Assembly (NCBI RefSeq): GCF_001636425.1
Contig: NZ_KV440953.1
Location: 446,847 to 510,846 of the forward strand
DNA: 64,000 nt
Source of the DNA: Heyndrickxia acidicola
GTDB lineage: Bacteria; Bacillota; Bacilli; Bacillales; Bacillaceae_C
Direction of reading: 5' to 3'
A model generated the notes under the pieces. The model had not been told where the DNA came from and searched no databases. It saw nothing but the letters and a program-made list of their open reading frames with translations. The translations under genes were made by a program, and so were the position numbers. Shown piece by piece: positions 40,956 through 51,203 of the stretch (position 1 is its first letter; every line of letters starts with the position of its first letter).

Positions 40956-42140
40956 ATGGATCGTAATACATATAAGAGAATTCATTTAATTGTTATGGAC
41001 TCAGTTGGAATAGGGGAAGCTCCGGATGCTGAGAAATTTGGTGATAAAGGCTCGGATACCTTTGGACATATTGCAGAGGAAATGAATGGCTTAAACATGC
41101 CGAATATGGGGAAGCTTGGCCTATCAAATATCCGGGAATTAAAAGGAATTGAAAAAGCGGAAAAACCCTTGGCTTATTATACGAAGATGCAGGAAGCTTC
41201 AAATGGAAAAGACACGATGACAGGACATTGGGAAATAATGGGACTGAATATCAAAACTCCATTTAAAGTATTTCCTGAAGGATTTCCATCCGAATTGATA
41301 CATAAGCTGGAAGAAAAATCGGGGCGTAAGGTAATTGGAAACAAACCAGCAAGTGGAACCGAGATTTTGGATGAACTGGGGAAAGAGCATATGGAAACAG
41401 GAGCTCTTATTGTGTATACCTCTGCGGATTCAGTGCTGCAAATTGCCGCTCATGAGGAAATTGTACCGCTTGAGGAGCTTTACAAGATTTGCAAAATTGC
41501 TCGTGAGCTGACACTGGATGAAAAATACATGGTTGGCAGAGTCATTGCGCGCCCATTCATTGGAAAACCTGGAGAATTTACAAGAACCCCTAATCGCCAT
41601 GATTACGCTTTAAAGCCATTTGGCAGAACAGTCATGAATGAATTAAAAGACCAAAATTTTGACGTGATTGCACTTGGGAAAATTTCCGATATCTACGACG
41701 GGGAAGGTGTAACACAGGCAATCCGTACAAAGTCCAACATGGATGGCATGGATAAGTTTATTGAAACCTTTGATCAAACATTTACTGGATTAAGCTTTTT
41801 AAACCTGGTGGATTTTGATGCGCTGTATGGACATCGCCGCGATCCAATTGGATATGGAAAGGCTCTCGAGGAGTACGATGCACGCCTTTCTGAAGTATTC
41901 AAGAAGATGACAGAGGATGATCTCCTTATTATTACAGCTGACCATGGAAATGACCCGGTTCATGCAGGCACTGATCATACAAGGGAATATGTGCCCCTTC
42001 TTGTATATTCAAAACGCTTTAATGGCGGCAGTGAGCTTCCTTTAAGAAAAACATTTGCAGATATCGGGGCGACTGTAGCGGAAAATTTCCATGTTAAAAT
42101 GCCTGAATACGGAACCAGCTTTTTGAATGAATTGAAATAA
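40956..42140 (+). CDS. deoB: Phosphopentomutase
   Basis: Interconverts (deoxy)ribose-1-phosphate and -5-phosphate in nucleoside salvage. The 394-residue alkaline-phosphatase-fold enzyme has the metal site [12 protein letters not shown] (about 9-20), the catalytic Thr in [10 protein letters not shown], a cap domain, and the second metal site in [11 protein letters not shown] and [18 protein letters not shown] precedes the ATG. It opens the deoB-punA-pdp operon; products of the two phosphorylases feed into it. Confidence 0.96.
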   Translation: MDRNTYKRIHLIVMDSVGIGEAPDAEKFGDKGSDTFGHIAEEMNGLNMPNMGKLGLSNIRELKGIEKAEKPLAYYTKMQEASNGKDTMTGHWEIMGLNIKTPFKVFPEGFPSELIHKLEEKSGRKVIGNKPASGTEILDELGKEHMETGALIVYTSADSVLQIAAHEEIVPLEELYKICKIARELTLDEKYMVGRVIARPFIGKPGEFTRTPNRHDYALKPFGRTVMNELKDQNFDVIALGKISDIYDGEGVTQAIRTKSNMDGMDKFIETFDQTFTGLSFLNLVDFDALYGHRRDPIGYGKALEEYDARLSEVFKKMTEDDLLIITADHGNDPVHAGTDHTREYVPLLVYSKRFNGGSELPLRKTFADIGATVAENFHVKMPEYGTSFLNELK

Positions 42141-42155
42141 AAGGGGATTAAAGTC

Positions 42156-42989
42156 ATGGATTATACAAAAATAGAAGATGCAGCGCATTTTTTGAAAAAT
42201 AAATATACTGGCAGGCCGAATATTGGTCTGATTTTAGGTTCTGGCCTTGGGGTTTTGGCAGATGAAATTAAAAATCCTGTTAGAATTCCTTATAAAGAGA
42301 TTCCCGGCTTTCCGGTTTCCACTGTAGAAGGCCATGCAGGCCAGCTGGTATTTGGGCGCCTTGGCGATAAGGAAGTTGTCGCTATGCAGGGACGCTTCCA
42401 TTATTATGAAGGCTATCATTTTGATCAGGTAACTTTCCCGGTTCGGGTTATGAAGGAGCTGGGAATTGAAGTGCTGATTGTTACGAATGCTGCTGGTGGT
42501 GTAAATGAGCAGTTTCAAGCGGGAGACCTAATGATCATTAGTGACCATATTAATAACATGGGGACAAATCCATTAATTGGACCAAATGATTCAAGGATGG
42601 GAGCCAGGTTCCCAGATATGTCGGAGGCATATGACAAAGAATTAAGGCAGCTGGCAAAAGAAGTAGCAGAAAATCTTCAAATAAAAGTACAAAACGGCGT
42701 TTACGCAGGGAATACAGGCCCTTCTTATGAAACTCCTGCAGAAGTAAGGATGCTGAGAGTACTCGGTGCTGATGCAGTGGGGATGTCAACGGTACCTGAA
42801 GTCATTGTAGCAAGGCATTCTTCTATTAAAGTTCTGGGCATTTCCTGCATCTCCAATATGGCTGCAGGCATTTTGGATCAGCCGTTAACTCATCAGGAAG
42901 TAATGGAAACGACCGAAAAGGTTCGGGAAAATTTCCTTACCTATGTTAAGGAATTGGTAAACTCTATTAAAGCAGGTGATATACAATGA
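42156..42989 (+). CDS. punA: Purine nucleoside phosphorylase (type I, guanosine/inosine)
   Basis: A 277-residue PNP-I/MtaP family enzyme that cleaves guanosine and inosine to base and ribose-1-phosphate. Phosphate-site residues lie in [10 protein letters not shown] (Ser-Gly) and GRFHYYEGY (Arg-His). The family signature runs through VTNAAGGVN, and the base-site Glu and Asn lie in GPSYETPAE and SCISNMAAG. It is 16 bases after deoB and overlaps the pdp start by 4 bases. B. subtilis pupG is the counterpart. Confidence 0.94.
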   Translation: MDYTKIEDAAHFLKNKYTGRPNIGLILGSGLGVLADEIKNPVRIPYKEIPGFPVSTVEGHAGQLVFGRLGDKEVVAMQGRFHYYEGYHFDQVTFPVRVMKELGIEVLIVTNAAGGVNEQFQAGDLMIISDHINNMGTNPLIGPNDSRMGARFPDMSEAYDKELRQLAKEVAENLQIKVQNGVYAGNTGPSYETPAEVRMLRVLGADAVGMSTVPEVIVARHSSIKVLGISCISNMAAGILDQPLTHQEVMETTEKVRENFLTYVKELVNSIKAGDIQ

Positions 42990-44290
42990 GAATGGTAGAC
43001 CTGATTGAAAAGAAACGAGATGGAGAGTCTCTTACCACGGAAGAAATTCAATTTATCATTAAAGGCTATACAGATGGCTCGATTCCAGATTATCAAATGA
43101 GTGCACTCACAATGGCTGTCTATTTTCAGGATATGGATGACCGGGAACGGGCAGATATGACTATGGCAATGGTGAACTCAGGTGATACAATTGATCTAAC
43201 AAAAATTGAAGGAATAAAAGTAGATAAACACTCAACCGGTGGAGTCGGCGATACAACGACATTGGTTTTAGGGCCGCTTGTTGCTTCTGTTGGAGTACCC
43301 GTAGCAAAGATGAGCGGGCGGGGGCTTGGCCATACAGGCGGTACGATTGACAAATTGGAATCTGTACCTGGCTTCCATGTAGAAATAGAAAATGATGAAT
43401 TTATTAAGCTTGTAAATGAAAACAAAATTGCGGTAATTGGACAGAGTGGTAATCTTACTCCTGCAGATAAAAAGCTGTATGCCCTTCGAGATGTGACAGG
43501 AACCGTAAACAGTATTCCTTTAATTGCCAGCTCCATAATGAGCAAAAAGATTGCGGCTGGGGCAGATGCCATTTGTCTGGATGTTAAAACCGGCGCTGGT
43601 GCGTTTATGAAAACATTAGAGGATTCCAAAAGCCTGGCTAAAGCAATGGTTGAAATTGGGAATAATGTAGGCAGAAAAACAATGGCAGTCATATCTGATA
43701 TGAGCCAGCCTCTGGGCTATGCAATCGGAAATGCATTGGAAGTGAAAGAAGCCATTGATACTTTGAGGGGAAATGGGCCGGAAGATCTCACAGAACTTTG
43801 CCTGGCACTTGGAAGCCATATGGTTTATCTTGCAGAAAAAGCTTCGACTTTAGAAGAAGCGCGAAATATGCTGCAGGATTCAATAAAGAGCGGAAAAGCA
43901 CTTGAGACTTTTAAAACCTTTTTACGCTCACAGGGTGGAGATGCATCCGTTGTGGATGATACGAATAAACTTCCCCAGGCTGCTTATGCTTTTGAGCTTG
44001 AGGCTAAGGAAGATGGTTACGTGGCGGAAATTGTGGCAGATGAGATTGGTACTGCTGCCATGATGCTGGGTGCTGGAAGAGCAACAAAAGAATCCTCCAT
44101 AGACCTGGCTGTCGGATTGGTTCTTCGTAAGAAAATAGGGGACGAGGTAAAAAAAGGAGAATCTCTTTTAACTATCTTCTCCAATACGGAAAACATTGAA
44201 GAAGTAAAACAAAAATTGTATGAAAACCTTAAAATAACAAAAGAAAAAGTTCCTGCACCTGTACTGATTCACGGAGAAATTACAGTTTAA
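42986..44290 (+). CDS. pdp: Pyrimidine-nucleoside phosphorylase
   Basis: Cleaves uridine, thymidine and deoxyuridine, giving sugar-1-phosphates to DeoB. The 434-residue protein has the signature [19 protein letters not shown] (about 108-126) with phosphate-binding [12 protein letters not shown] at about 81-92, and a C-terminal lipoyl-like alpha/beta domain. Very close to B. subtilis Pdp throughout. ATG 42986 overlaps the punA stop (ATGA). In B. subtilis pdp sits in another operon; here purine and pyrimidine branches are joined. Confidence 0.95.
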   Translation: MRMVDLIEKKRDGESLTTEEIQFIIKGYTDGSIPDYQMSALTMAVYFQDMDDRERADMTMAMVNSGDTIDLTKIEGIKVDKHSTGGVGDTTTLVLGPLVASVGVPVAKMSGRGLGHTGGTIDKLESVPGFHVEIENDEFIKLVNENKIAVIGQSGNLTPADKKLYALRDVTGTVNSIPLIASSIMSKKIAAGADAICLDVKTGAGAFMKTLEDSKSLAKAMVEIGNNVGRKTMAVISDMSQPLGYAIGNALEVKEAIDTLRGNGPEDLTELCLALGSHMVYLAEKASTLEEARNMLQDSIKSGKALETFKTFLRSQGGDASVVDDTNKLPQAAYAFELEAKEDGYVAEIVADEIGTAAMMLGAGRATKESSIDLAVGLVLRKKIGDEVKKGESLLTIFSNTENIEEVKQKLYENLKITKEKVPAPVLIHGEITV

Positions 44291-44305
44291 TAAACAGTTA
44301 ATCCA

Positions 44306-44360
44306 GAGGATGACTCAAATGGCGATGATAAACAGCCTTTTGAGTCACCTCTTTTTTATT
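44306..44360 (+). terminator. Terminator of the deoB-punA-pdp operon
   Basis: GAGGATGACTCAAA pairs with TTTGAGTCACCTC (one bulged A) and is followed by T6 and more T residues. Confidence 0.88.
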
Positions 44361-44947
44361 TTAGGACAGAAAAAGGAAAAGGAGAGAAGAACATTTGGAG
44401 CGAACAGTAGCATGGATCTCTGTTGTAATTTTATTTGAGCAGAAAAGAACAGGTAGAACGAATAGCGCGGAGCAGACATACTAATACCCAATGTGGTTCC
44501 GCTACTCCCAAAGGAAAGCGAGCGCCTGCAGCAGAAATCAACCTAGCAGGATTATCAGAACGCTGCCTATATCTATGTATAATCCCAATTTTAATGTAAC
44601 TTAAAGAAATGCTTGCAGTGGAAACCAACAACCAAAATAATTTGCTGTAGCAAAACTTGATATCATTTCACCATTTCAGACAGCCTTTTTTTATGTTACC
44701 AGAAAACTGGTATTACCGAAGAAACAGCAATGACAGCAGGGGCACGATAATATTTATCAAATTCGAGGTGCATCTGTATAAAAAAATCTCACTTGGAAAA
44801 AATGGTGCTAGGTAAAAAGTATGCAATCCAGACAAAGTACATACTTCCCTTTAGATACTTTTTTTGAAAGAACGATTCCGGTGTTAATTGGGGAGAATAG
44901 GAACATAGCATCAACGTATACATCATTTTAAATTTGGAGGGGTTAAA
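44361..44947. other. Gene-poor stretch with R3 repeat before dacF
   Basis: Repeat-derived sequence fills much of this gap. A 29-codon ORF at 44395-44484 (TTG start behind AAAAGGAGAG, hydrophobic N terminus) could be a truncated gene. The remainder up to dacF has no ORF; the dacF promoter must lie near its end. Confidence 0.5.
44505..44695 (+). repeat. Intergenic repeat family R3, copy 2
   Basis: GGAAAGCGAGCGCCTGCAGC then AGAAATCAACCTAGCAGG, and later GCAGTGGAAACCAACAACCA and a CAGACAGCCTTTTTTTATG end. Shares its order with 16250-16365; it appears duplicated internally. Confidence 0.65.
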
Positions 44948-46111
44948 TTGAAAAAGTTTCTTGCTTTACTAACTTGCCTAATGATTTTCGCATCACTTCT
45001 CTCACCAAGGGCGTCCGCTTCTGAAACCAAAACAGACCTTGCATCAGAAGCTAAGTCCGCCATTTTAATTGAACGTGATACTGGGACAGTTCTTTATGAA
45101 AAAAACAGCCATCAAAAATTGCCTCCGGCTTCAATGACGAAAATAATGACGATGCTTTTAATTATGGAGGCACTTGATAAAGGGTCCATTAAAATGACGG
45201 ATAAAGTGCGTACAAGCGAGTATGCTGCATCTATGGGAGGATCCCAGATTTTTCTTGAGCCAGGAGAAGAAATGACGGTAAGAGATATGCTTAAGGGTAT
45301 TGCAGTCGGCTCTGCAAATGATGCAGCTGTTGCCATGGCAGAAAAAATAGGTGGCAGTGAAAAAGGCTTTGTACAAATGATGAACGAGAAAGCTAAGGAA
45401 TTAGGCTTAAAAGATACCCATTTTGAAAATGTTACAGGACTTCCTGTCGCAAACCATTACAGTTCTGCTTATGATATGGCCATTATGGCAAAAGAATTAT
45501 TGAAACATGAAGAAATCACTCAATTCACAGGACTTTATGAAGCTTATCTTCGTGAAAACTCAGGTAAAAAATTCTGGCTGGTTAATACAAATAAACTGGT
45601 GCGTTTTTATCCTGGAGTAGATGGATTGAAAACAGGATTCACTAATGAGGCTAAATTTTGCTTAACCGCTACTGCTAAGAAGGATAATATGAGAGTAATC
45701 GCTGTCGTATTTGGTGCACCTTCAACAAAAGTCCGCAATGCTCAGGTAACGAGTATGCTTGATTATGCATTTTCACAATATGCAGCACATCCTGTCTATA
45801 AGAAGGGGCAAGTGCTTGGCGAAGCCAAAATCAGCAAAGGTGACAGTAAATATGTTCAGGCTGTTACAAATGAGCCAGTTTCCATCCTGACCAAAAAAGG
45901 AGAGGGAGCAAACAAAGTAAAAAAAGTGATTACGATAAAGCAAAATTTACAGGCTCCTATTAAAAAAGGGCAGGAAATAGGCATGCTGACCATATCGAAG
46001 GATGGAAATGAGATTGTTAAAACAGAGCTTGTGGCAAAGAAGGATGTAAAAGTTGCAAGCTGGTGGCAGCTCTTCAAACGGTCATTTGGGTTATTTACCA
46101 AAACCAACTAA
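44948..46111 (+). CDS. dacF: D-alanyl-D-alanine carboxypeptidase DacF
   Basis: A 387-residue low-molecular-mass penicillin-binding protein that trims stem pentapeptides of spore peptidoglycan. A signal peptide (about 1-24, cut near ASASE) is followed by the active-site SxxK in PPASMTKIM (Ser62), the SxN in AVGSANDAA and the KTG in DGLKTGFTNEA. A PBP5-type C-terminal domain and an amphipathic anchor (SWWQLFKRSFGLF) end the protein. The start is TTG 44948 behind GGAGGGG. It lies just before spoIIAA, as in B. subtilis, where it is made in the forespore under sigma-F. Confidence 0.94.
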   Translation: MKKFLALLTCLMIFASLLSPRASASETKTDLASEAKSAILIERDTGTVLYEKNSHQKLPPASMTKIMTMLLIMEALDKGSIKMTDKVRTSEYAASMGGSQIFLEPGEEMTVRDMLKGIAVGSANDAAVAMAEKIGGSEKGFVQMMNEKAKELGLKDTHFENVTGLPVANHYSSAYDMAIMAKELLKHEEITQFTGLYEAYLRENSGKKFWLVNTNKLVRFYPGVDGLKTGFTNEAKFCLTATAKKDNMRVIAVVFGAPSTKVRNAQVTSMLDYAFSQYAAHPVYKKGQVLGEAKISKGDSKYVQAVTNEPVSILTKKGEGANKVKKVITIKQNLQAPIKKGQEIGMLTISKDGNEIVKTELVAKKDVKVASWWQLFKRSFGLFTKTN

Positions 46112-46159
46112 GAAGCAAATAAAATCGAAAGAAGAATTTTTTTGGCGATAAACATCTAG

Positions 46160-46200
46160 TTTTGTCACAAGGCAGGATAAAGGGGATAAAAAGGCGAATT
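46160..46200 (+). promoter_or_regulatory. Sigma-H promoter (and possible 0A box) of the spoIIA operon
   Basis: AGGATAA at 46174-46180 and GGCGAATTG from 46193 are separated by 12 bases and match the sigma-H elements AGGAWWW and RNNGAATWW. TTTTGTCACAA at 46160-46170 resembles a Spo0A box with one or two mismatches. Both agree with known Spo0A/sigma-H control of spoIIA. Confidence 0.75.
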
Positions 46201-46233
46201 GACTCATTATAACACTTAAGGAGGCTGTAAATA

Positions 46234-46584
46234 GTGGGTCTTGGAATTGAAATGGAAATCAAAAAAGATGTCTTGTGCATCCGCCTGAATGGAGAACTTG
46301 ATCACCATACTGCCGATAATCTTCGTAACAAGGTAACAAAGGCTATTGACCAATACGATATTCAGCATATTGTGTTAAATTTAGAGCAATTATCTTTTAT
46401 GGACAGTTCCGGTCTGGGTGTTATTCTTGGAAGATATAAACAAATAAAACAGAAAAACGGAGAGATGGTTGTCTGTGCTATTTCACCGGCAGTGAAGAGA
46501 TTGTTTGAAATGTCGGGATTGTTTAAGATAATCCGTTTAGACGAGTCGGAACAATTTGCTTTAAGTCGATTGGGGGTAGCCTAA
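46234..46584 (+). CDS. spoIIAA: Anti-sigma F factor antagonist SpoIIAA
   Basis: A 116-residue STAS-domain protein. When unphosphorylated it binds SpoIIAB and frees sigma-F in the forespore. The phosphorylated Ser is in [15 protein letters not shown] (about residue 58). Start is GTG 46234 behind AAGGAGG. The stop overlaps the spoIIAB start by one base (TAATG). A sigma-H promoter lies just upstream. Confidence 0.96.
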   Translation: MGLGIEMEIKKDVLCIRLNGELDHHTADNLRNKVTKAIDQYDIQHIVLNLEQLSFMDSSGLGVILGRYKQIKQKNGEMVVCAISPAVKRLFEMSGLFKIIRLDESEQFALSRLGVA

Positions 46585-47024
46585 TGAGAAATGAAATGCA
46601 TATTCAATTCTCTGCACTCAGCCAAAATGAATCATTTGCGAGGGTAACAGTTGCCAGCTTTATTGCTCAGCTGGACCCAACTTTAGATGAATTAACGGAA
46701 ATTAAGACAGTGGTATCAGAAGCTGTAACCAATGCCATTATTCACGGTTATGACGAAAATCCGGATGGCATGGTTTTTATATCTGTAACCATCGAGGAAG
46801 GCACGGTTGAGGTTATTATACGTGATGAAGGAATGGGAATCACCGATATTGAGGAAGCACGGCAGCCGCTGTTTACGACGAAGCCTGAATTAGAGCGGTC
46901 AGGAATGGGCTTTACAATTATGGAAAATTTCATGGATGATATTGACGTAGAATCACAACCAGGACTGGGCACCATCATTCGTTTGAAAAAGCATTTGGCG
47001 CTAAAAAAAGCCTTATGTAATTGA
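46584..47024 (+). CDS. spoIIAB: Anti-sigma F factor SpoIIAB (serine kinase)
   Basis: A 146-residue GHKL-fold kinase that sequesters sigma-F and phosphorylates SpoIIAA. N box [13 protein letters not shown] (about 42-54), G1 box RDEGMGITD (about 78-86) and G2 [11 protein letters not shown] (about 104-114) are all present. It starts directly on the spoIIAA stop and ends 12 bases before the sigF ATG. Confidence 0.97.
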   Translation: MRNEMHIQFSALSQNESFARVTVASFIAQLDPTLDELTEIKTVVSEAVTNAIIHGYDENPDGMVFISVTIEEGTVEVIIRDEGMGITDIEEARQPLFTTKPELERSGMGFTIMENFMDDIDVESQPGLGTIIRLKKHLALKKALCN

Positions 47025-47036
47025 GGAGATGTGCCT

Positions 47037-47795
47037 ATGGATGTGGAACTGAAAAAAGAGAATAAACAGGTTTACTTAAAAGATCATGAAGTCAAGGATT
47101 TAATAAAAAGAAGCCAGGATGGGAACCAGGAAGCCAGGGATAAAATTGTAGAAAAAAATATGAGGCTTGTCTGGTCAGTGGTGCAACGGTTTTTAAACCG
47201 AGGATATGAACCGGATGATTTATTTCAAATTGGCTGTATTGGGCTTTTAAAATCCGTCGATAAGTTTGATCTTTCCTATGATGTTAAGTTTTCTACTTAT
47301 GCAGTTCCAATGATCATTGGAGAAATTCAGAGGTTTATTCGGGATGATGGAACCGTTAAGGTATCACGGTCCCTGAAAGAGATTGGAAATCGTATCCGCA
47401 AAGCGAAGGATGAACTGTCCAAAAAAAATGGGAAAGTTCCCACCGTAAATGAAATAGCGGCTTTTCTGGAAATCTCTCCTGAGGATGTGATTATGGCACA
47501 AGAGGCCAGTCGTTCTCCTTCATCTATTCACGAAACCGTCTATGAAAATGATGGAGATCCTATCACTTTGCTGGACCAGATTTCTGATCAAAATGATCAA
47601 AAGTGGTTTGATAAGATTGCCCTAAAGGAGGCAATCAGAGGCTTGGATGACAGGGAAAGGCTAATCGTTTATTTGAGATATTATAAGGATCAGACCCAAT
47701 CAGAAGTAGCCGATCGTCTGGGAATATCACAGGTGCAGGTATCCCGGCTTGAGAAGAAAATACTTGAACAAATGAAAGACCGCATGGAATTGTGA
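47037..47795 (+). CDS. sigF: RNA polymerase sigma-F factor
   Basis: First forespore-specific sigma factor, 252 residues. Region 2 (MRLVWSVVQRFLNRGYEPDD then LFQIGCIGLLKSVDKFD), region 3 (about 110-165) and region 4 (LDDRERLIVYLRYYKDQTQS then EVADRLGISQVQVSRLEKK) are complete. I use ATG 47037 behind GGAGATG; GTG 47031 overlaps that site. The stop codon lies in the 3-base loop of a perfect 17-bp terminator hairpin, so termination and translation end at the same place. Controlled by the SpoIIAB/AA switch upstream. Confidence 0.97.
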   Translation: MDVELKKENKQVYLKDHEVKDLIKRSQDGNQEARDKIVEKNMRLVWSVVQRFLNRGYEPDDLFQIGCIGLLKSVDKFDLSYDVKFSTYAVPMIIGEIQRFIRDDGTVKVSRSLKEIGNRIRKAKDELSKKNGKVPTVNEIAAFLEISPEDVIMAQEASRSPSSIHETVYENDGDPITLLDQISDQNDQKWFDKIALKEAIRGLDDRERLIVYLRYYKDQTQSEVADRLGISQVQVSRLEKKILEQMKDRMEL

Positions 47796-47815
47796 ATTCC
47801 ATGCGGTCTTTTTTA
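47775..47815 (+). terminator. Terminator overlapping the sigF stop codon
   Basis: AAAGACCGCATGGAATT and AATTCCATGCGGTCTTT are perfect 17-base complements with a GTG loop; the sigF TGA spans loop and right arm. Followed by T residues. Confidence 0.92.
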
Positions 47816-47868
47816 GGGGGATAAGTTCGATGGTGAAAATTGTTCCTGCTCGTTTTTCCAGAGTTGCT

Positions 47869-47898
47869 TGAATAAACACCCGTCATATCCACATACTA
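47869..47898 (+). promoter_or_regulatory. Sigma-G promoter of the spoVA operon
   Basis: TGAATA (47869-47874), 17 bases, CATACTA (47892-47898): an exact match to the sigma-G consensus, 42 bases before spoVAA. Confidence 0.85.
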
Positions 47899-47939
47899 CA
47901 GGGTAAAGAGTATATTGCTGCTTTAGGGGTTGAAAAGCA

Positions 47940-48563
47940 ATGGAGGAATCAATTTATCTGCGTATGTTTAACCGGATTCAGGTTAAACCGGAAAGTGCCA
48001 TTACAATTGGAGAACTCGCCCAGATTATCGCACCTGAACCTGTGCTTACAAGAATTAAAAAGAAGGAAATTTATAAGATTACAGAGCAGGATAAAAGCAA
48101 TGTGGTCATCGATGTGATGAAAGTGGTATCAGCTATTAAAGATGTATATCACAATACGGATATTCAAATTATAGGTCCTGCACAAACCATAATAGAAATT
48201 GTTTATAAAAAGAAAGAAGTCAGTATACCAGTATTCCTGCTTATCTGGATTCTTCTGTTTATAGGTTCAGCTCTCGCCATTATGAATTTTCATGAAGATG
48301 TCAGCATGGGTGCTGTTCATCAAAAAATCTACAAGATTATAACAGGCCATGCCGTGAAAAAACCTCTTTTGCTCCAAATCCCTTATTCCATTGGATTAGG
48401 AATTGGAATGATTATGTTTTTTAACCATCTTTTTAGAAAACGGTTTAATGAAGAACCAAGCCCATTGGAGGTAGAAGTGTTTAATTATCAGCAGGACTTG
48501 GACCAATATGTCATTATGAACGAGAATAAGGAGAATTTGAAGCGCCTTGATGATGACCGTTAG
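47940..48563 (+). CDS. spoVAA: Stage V sporulation protein AA
   Basis: First gene of the spoVA operon, whose proteins take up dipicolinic acid into the forespore and release it on germination. The 207-residue protein has a soluble N-terminal domain (about 1-90, EESIYLRMFNRIQVKPESAI) and two transmembrane helices (about 95-115 and 140-162). The upstream sigma-G promoter is an exact match. The 3' end overlaps spoVAB. Confidence 0.92.
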   Translation: MEESIYLRMFNRIQVKPESAITIGELAQIIAPEPVLTRIKKKEIYKITEQDKSNVVIDVMKVVSAIKDVYHNTDIQIIGPAQTIIEIVYKKKEVSIPVFLLIWILLFIGSALAIMNFHEDVSMGAVHQKIYKIITGHAVKKPLLLQIPYSIGLGIGMIMFFNHLFRKRFNEEPSPLEVEVFNYQQDLDQYVIMNENKENLKRLDDDR

Positions 48564-48975
48564 TATTTTATTTATACTCATTTTTGGACTGTCAGGAGGT
48601 TTAATTGTGGGATGCGGATATGTTGCTTTCTTAACAGTTTTAGGACTAATCCCGCGGTTAACCCAACTATCCAAAACGAAACACTTAATCCATGCCTATG
48701 AAGGGGCCATCATAATGGGGACGCTCTCGGGAACGTGGGGTGCATTATATGACATTAAGCTTTACCTGCCTTCGTTTCTTTTGGTGCCGATCGGCCTTGC
48801 TTGCGGCATATTTGTAGGCATGATAGCAGCAGCGCTGACCGAAGTTGTTAACGTTATTCCCATTCTTACAAAAAGAATAGGGATGGAAGGACAACTAATC
48901 GTTGTGCTGATGGCAATTGTTATTGGCAAAGTCATTGGATCTTTGTTTGATTGGATTTATTTTGTAGACCAGTAG
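48550..48975 (+). CDS. spoVAB: Stage V sporulation protein AB
   Basis: A 141-residue membrane protein with four to five helices (about 3-28, 45-65, 72-98, 115-135). Matches SpoVAB. Several starts overlap the end of spoVAA (TTG 48547, ATG 48550, ATG 48553) and no ribosome site is well placed, so translational coupling is likely. In B. subtilis spoVAC would follow; here spoVAEA comes next after a short gap. Confidence 0.9.
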   Translation: MMTVSILFILIFGLSGGLIVGCGYVAFLTVLGLIPRLTQLSKTKHLIHAYEGAIIMGTLSGTWGALYDIKLYLPSFLLVPIGLACGIFVGMIAAALTEVVNVIPILTKRIGMEGQLIVVLMAIVIGKVIGSLFDWIYFVDQ

Positions 48976-49017
48976 CAATTAGAACAGGCAATAATTATTT
49001 TGGAAAGGAAATTCCGC

Positions 49018-49593
49018 ATGAATAAGCTTCGTCAGGTGATATTAATTACAGATGGAGATGAATATGCCAGAAAAGCAATTGAACATATAGCAGTGGAAAT
49101 AGGAGGACGGTGTATTTCACAATCTGCCGGCAACCCTACTGCGTTAACTGGACCAGCCATATTAAAGCTAATCAAAAAAGCTCCCTATGATCCGGTCTTT
49201 GTAATGTTTGACGACAGCGGATTTTTAGGAGAAGGCAAAGGGGAGCAGGCACTGAAATATATTGCAAATCACAAAGAAATAAACGTGCTGGGAGCGATAG
49301 CCGTAGCATCTAAAACACACAAAGCGGAATGGACAAAGGTGGATGTGTGTTTCGACAAAGAAGGAAATATTACTCCTTATGGGGTGGACAAATTTGGTGT
49401 TCCGGAAATGGAAATGAAGCAGGTTAATGGAGATACCGTATATTGTCTTGATCAGTTGGATTTGCCTATCATCGTAGGAATTGGTGACATCGGAAAAATG
49501 GGGAAGGTTGATCACTATACCAATGGAGCTCCAGTGACGAAGAAAGCAGTTGAATGGATATTAGAAAGGAGCGGGTTCTATGGAGAAAAATGA
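49018..49593 (+). CDS. spoVAEA: Stage V sporulation protein AEA
   Basis: A 191-residue soluble protein ([19 protein letters not shown] at the start, [19 protein letters not shown] in the middle, [20 protein letters not shown] near the end) that matches SpoVAEa, the soluble SpoVA product without a known biochemical role. I start at ATG 49018, behind GGAAAGGA. It follows spoVAB directly, so the AC, AD and AEB genes that lie between in B. subtilis are absent here. It overlaps spoVAF by 14 bases. Confidence 0.88.
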   Translation: MNKLRQVILITDGDEYARKAIEHIAVEIGGRCISQSAGNPTALTGPAILKLIKKAPYDPVFVMFDDSGFLGEGKGEQALKYIANHKEINVLGAIAVASKTHKAEWTKVDVCFDKEGNITPYGVDKFGVPEMEMKQVNGDTVYCLDQLDLPIIVGIGDIGKMGKVDHYTNGAPVTKKAVEWILERSGFYGEK

Positions 49594-51064
49594 TTTGAGT
49601 ACAAAAAAGCCAATTCCGGAAAGGGTGGACGAATTAGAAGCTTACTTCAAAAGCCGGGTTGGCCTAGGAGTCAGCTTTGACTTAGGTGTACGCAAAATCA
49701 AAGTTCTGAAAAAGGATATCCATTTTTACTATATAAGTGGTTTAGTGGATACATCCTACATCGTTCAGATTATGGAATATCTGATTACTTTAAATGACAC
49801 AGAGCGGCTTTCAAGTAAAGTATTTGATATCGTTGAAAACAGAATCGTGCATCAGCAGGTCATGAAGGTAAAAACAATCGATGAAATGGTCGATATGGTT
49901 TTGTCAGGCCTAATTGGCATTGTGGTGGATGGAGAACCGATAGCCCTAATAGTGGACGTCCGAAGCTATCCGGGGCGTCAGCCGGCTGAACCGGACACAG
50001 AAAAGGTCGTTCGCGGCTCAAGGGATGGGTATGTAGAGAATATTATTTTTAATACAGCACTTACCAGGAGAAGAATAAGGGATGAACGTCTTCGCTTTGA
50101 AATGTTAAAAGTCGGAGAAAGAGGGAAAACCGACATTGCTCTCGCTTATATTGAAGGGCTCGCAAATCCGGGATTAGTGGACACGATCCGGCAGGAGATC
50201 CAATCGATTGAAGTAGATGGTATTACGATGTCAGACAAAACAGTAGAAGAATATCTTCTGCACCAGGGCTACAATCCATATCCTCTTGTCAGGTTTACAG
50301 AGCGTGTCGATACCGGGGCCATTCATTTGCTTGAAGGGCATGTCCTAATTATTGTTGATACATCACCCAGTGTCATCATTACACCGACAACCTTTTTCCA
50401 TCATACACAGCATGCAGAGGAATACAGGCAGGCACCTTTGGTTGGAACATTTTTAAGGTCAGTCCGTTTCCTTGGGATAATGTCATCATTGTTTTTGCTG
50501 CCATTATGGTATTTATATGTATTGGAGCCTCATCTGCTCCCGCATAATCTTGAGTTTATTGGTCCGAATAAACATACACATATTCCAATGCTTGTGCAAA
50601 TTATATTAGCTGACTTAGGTATCGAATTCTTAAGGATAGCAGCGATTCATACTCCTACCCCGTTGGCGACGGCAATGGGTTTAATTGCTGCAGTCATGAT
50701 CGGCCAGATAGCGGTCAGTGTAGGTCTTTTTACGGCAGAGGTTATTCTGTATGTTGCGATAGCAGCTGTAGGAACCTTTGCTACGCCAAGCTACGAATTA
50801 AGTGTAGCTAACAAGCTGGTGAGATGGGCATTGCTAATAATAGTAGCTATCTTTAAATTGCCGGGTCTAGTCATAGGGTGCACAGTATTTTTACTGTTTT
50901 TAATTTCAAATCGTTCATTGAATACTCCTTACATGTGGCCGTTTATACCGTTTAATCCGCCTGCATTCGTCCATATTCTCATCCGGCGCCCTATTCCGGG
51001 CTCTATATACCGTCCGAGCATTGTACATCCAAGGGATCGATTTAGACAGCCTCCAAAGGAGTAA
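49580..51064 (+). CDS. spoVAF: Stage V sporulation protein AF (GerA-family A subunit)
   Basis: A 494-residue spore inner-membrane protein of the GerAA/GerBA/SpoVAF family. Two soluble N-terminal subdomains (about 1-290) are followed by about five transmembrane helices (about 300-330, 345-365, 375-400, 402-425, 430-455) with the family motif [19 protein letters not shown] and a Pro-rich cytoplasmic tail. It modulates dipicolinate release or ion flux in germination; no complete ger operon is nearby. It ends the operon, with a terminator after it. Confidence 0.93.
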   Translation: MEKNDLSTKKPIPERVDELEAYFKSRVGLGVSFDLGVRKIKVLKKDIHFYYISGLVDTSYIVQIMEYLITLNDTERLSSKVFDIVENRIVHQQVMKVKTIDEMVDMVLSGLIGIVVDGEPIALIVDVRSYPGRQPAEPDTEKVVRGSRDGYVENIIFNTALTRRRIRDERLRFEMLKVGERGKTDIALAYIEGLANPGLVDTIRQEIQSIEVDGITMSDKTVEEYLLHQGYNPYPLVRFTERVDTGAIHLLEGHVLIIVDTSPSVIITPTTFFHHTQHAEEYRQAPLVGTFLRSVRFLGIMSSLFLLPLWYLYVLEPHLLPHNLEFIGPNKHTHIPMLVQIILADLGIEFLRIAAIHTPTPLATAMGLIAAVMIGQIAVSVGLFTAEVILYVAIAAVGTFATPSYELSVANKLVRWALLIIVAIFKLPGLVIGCTVFLLFLISNRSLNTPYMWPFIPFNPPAFVHILIRRPIPGSIYRPSIVHPRDRFRQPPKE

Positions 51065-51122
51065 GACCATTGTCAAAATGGTTGTTCTATGATAAAGTTT
51101 ATCTAATTTCCGTTAAGATTTT

Positions 51123-51159
51123 AAATAGACAGTTTGTCCTATGACAGCTGTCTATTTTA
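51123..51159 (+). terminator. Terminator after spoVAF
   Basis: AAATAGACAG and CTGTCTATTT, 10-bp stem, followed by further T residues. Confidence 0.82.
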
Positions 51160-51203
51160 CATCAGTTTTCGGTTGTAAAAGCTAAGGCATGGAGATGAAG
51201 AGA

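Noticed and set aside
43126-43692. 188-codon open frame antisense to pdp
   Set aside because: Shadow of pdp; no ribosome site and no domain.
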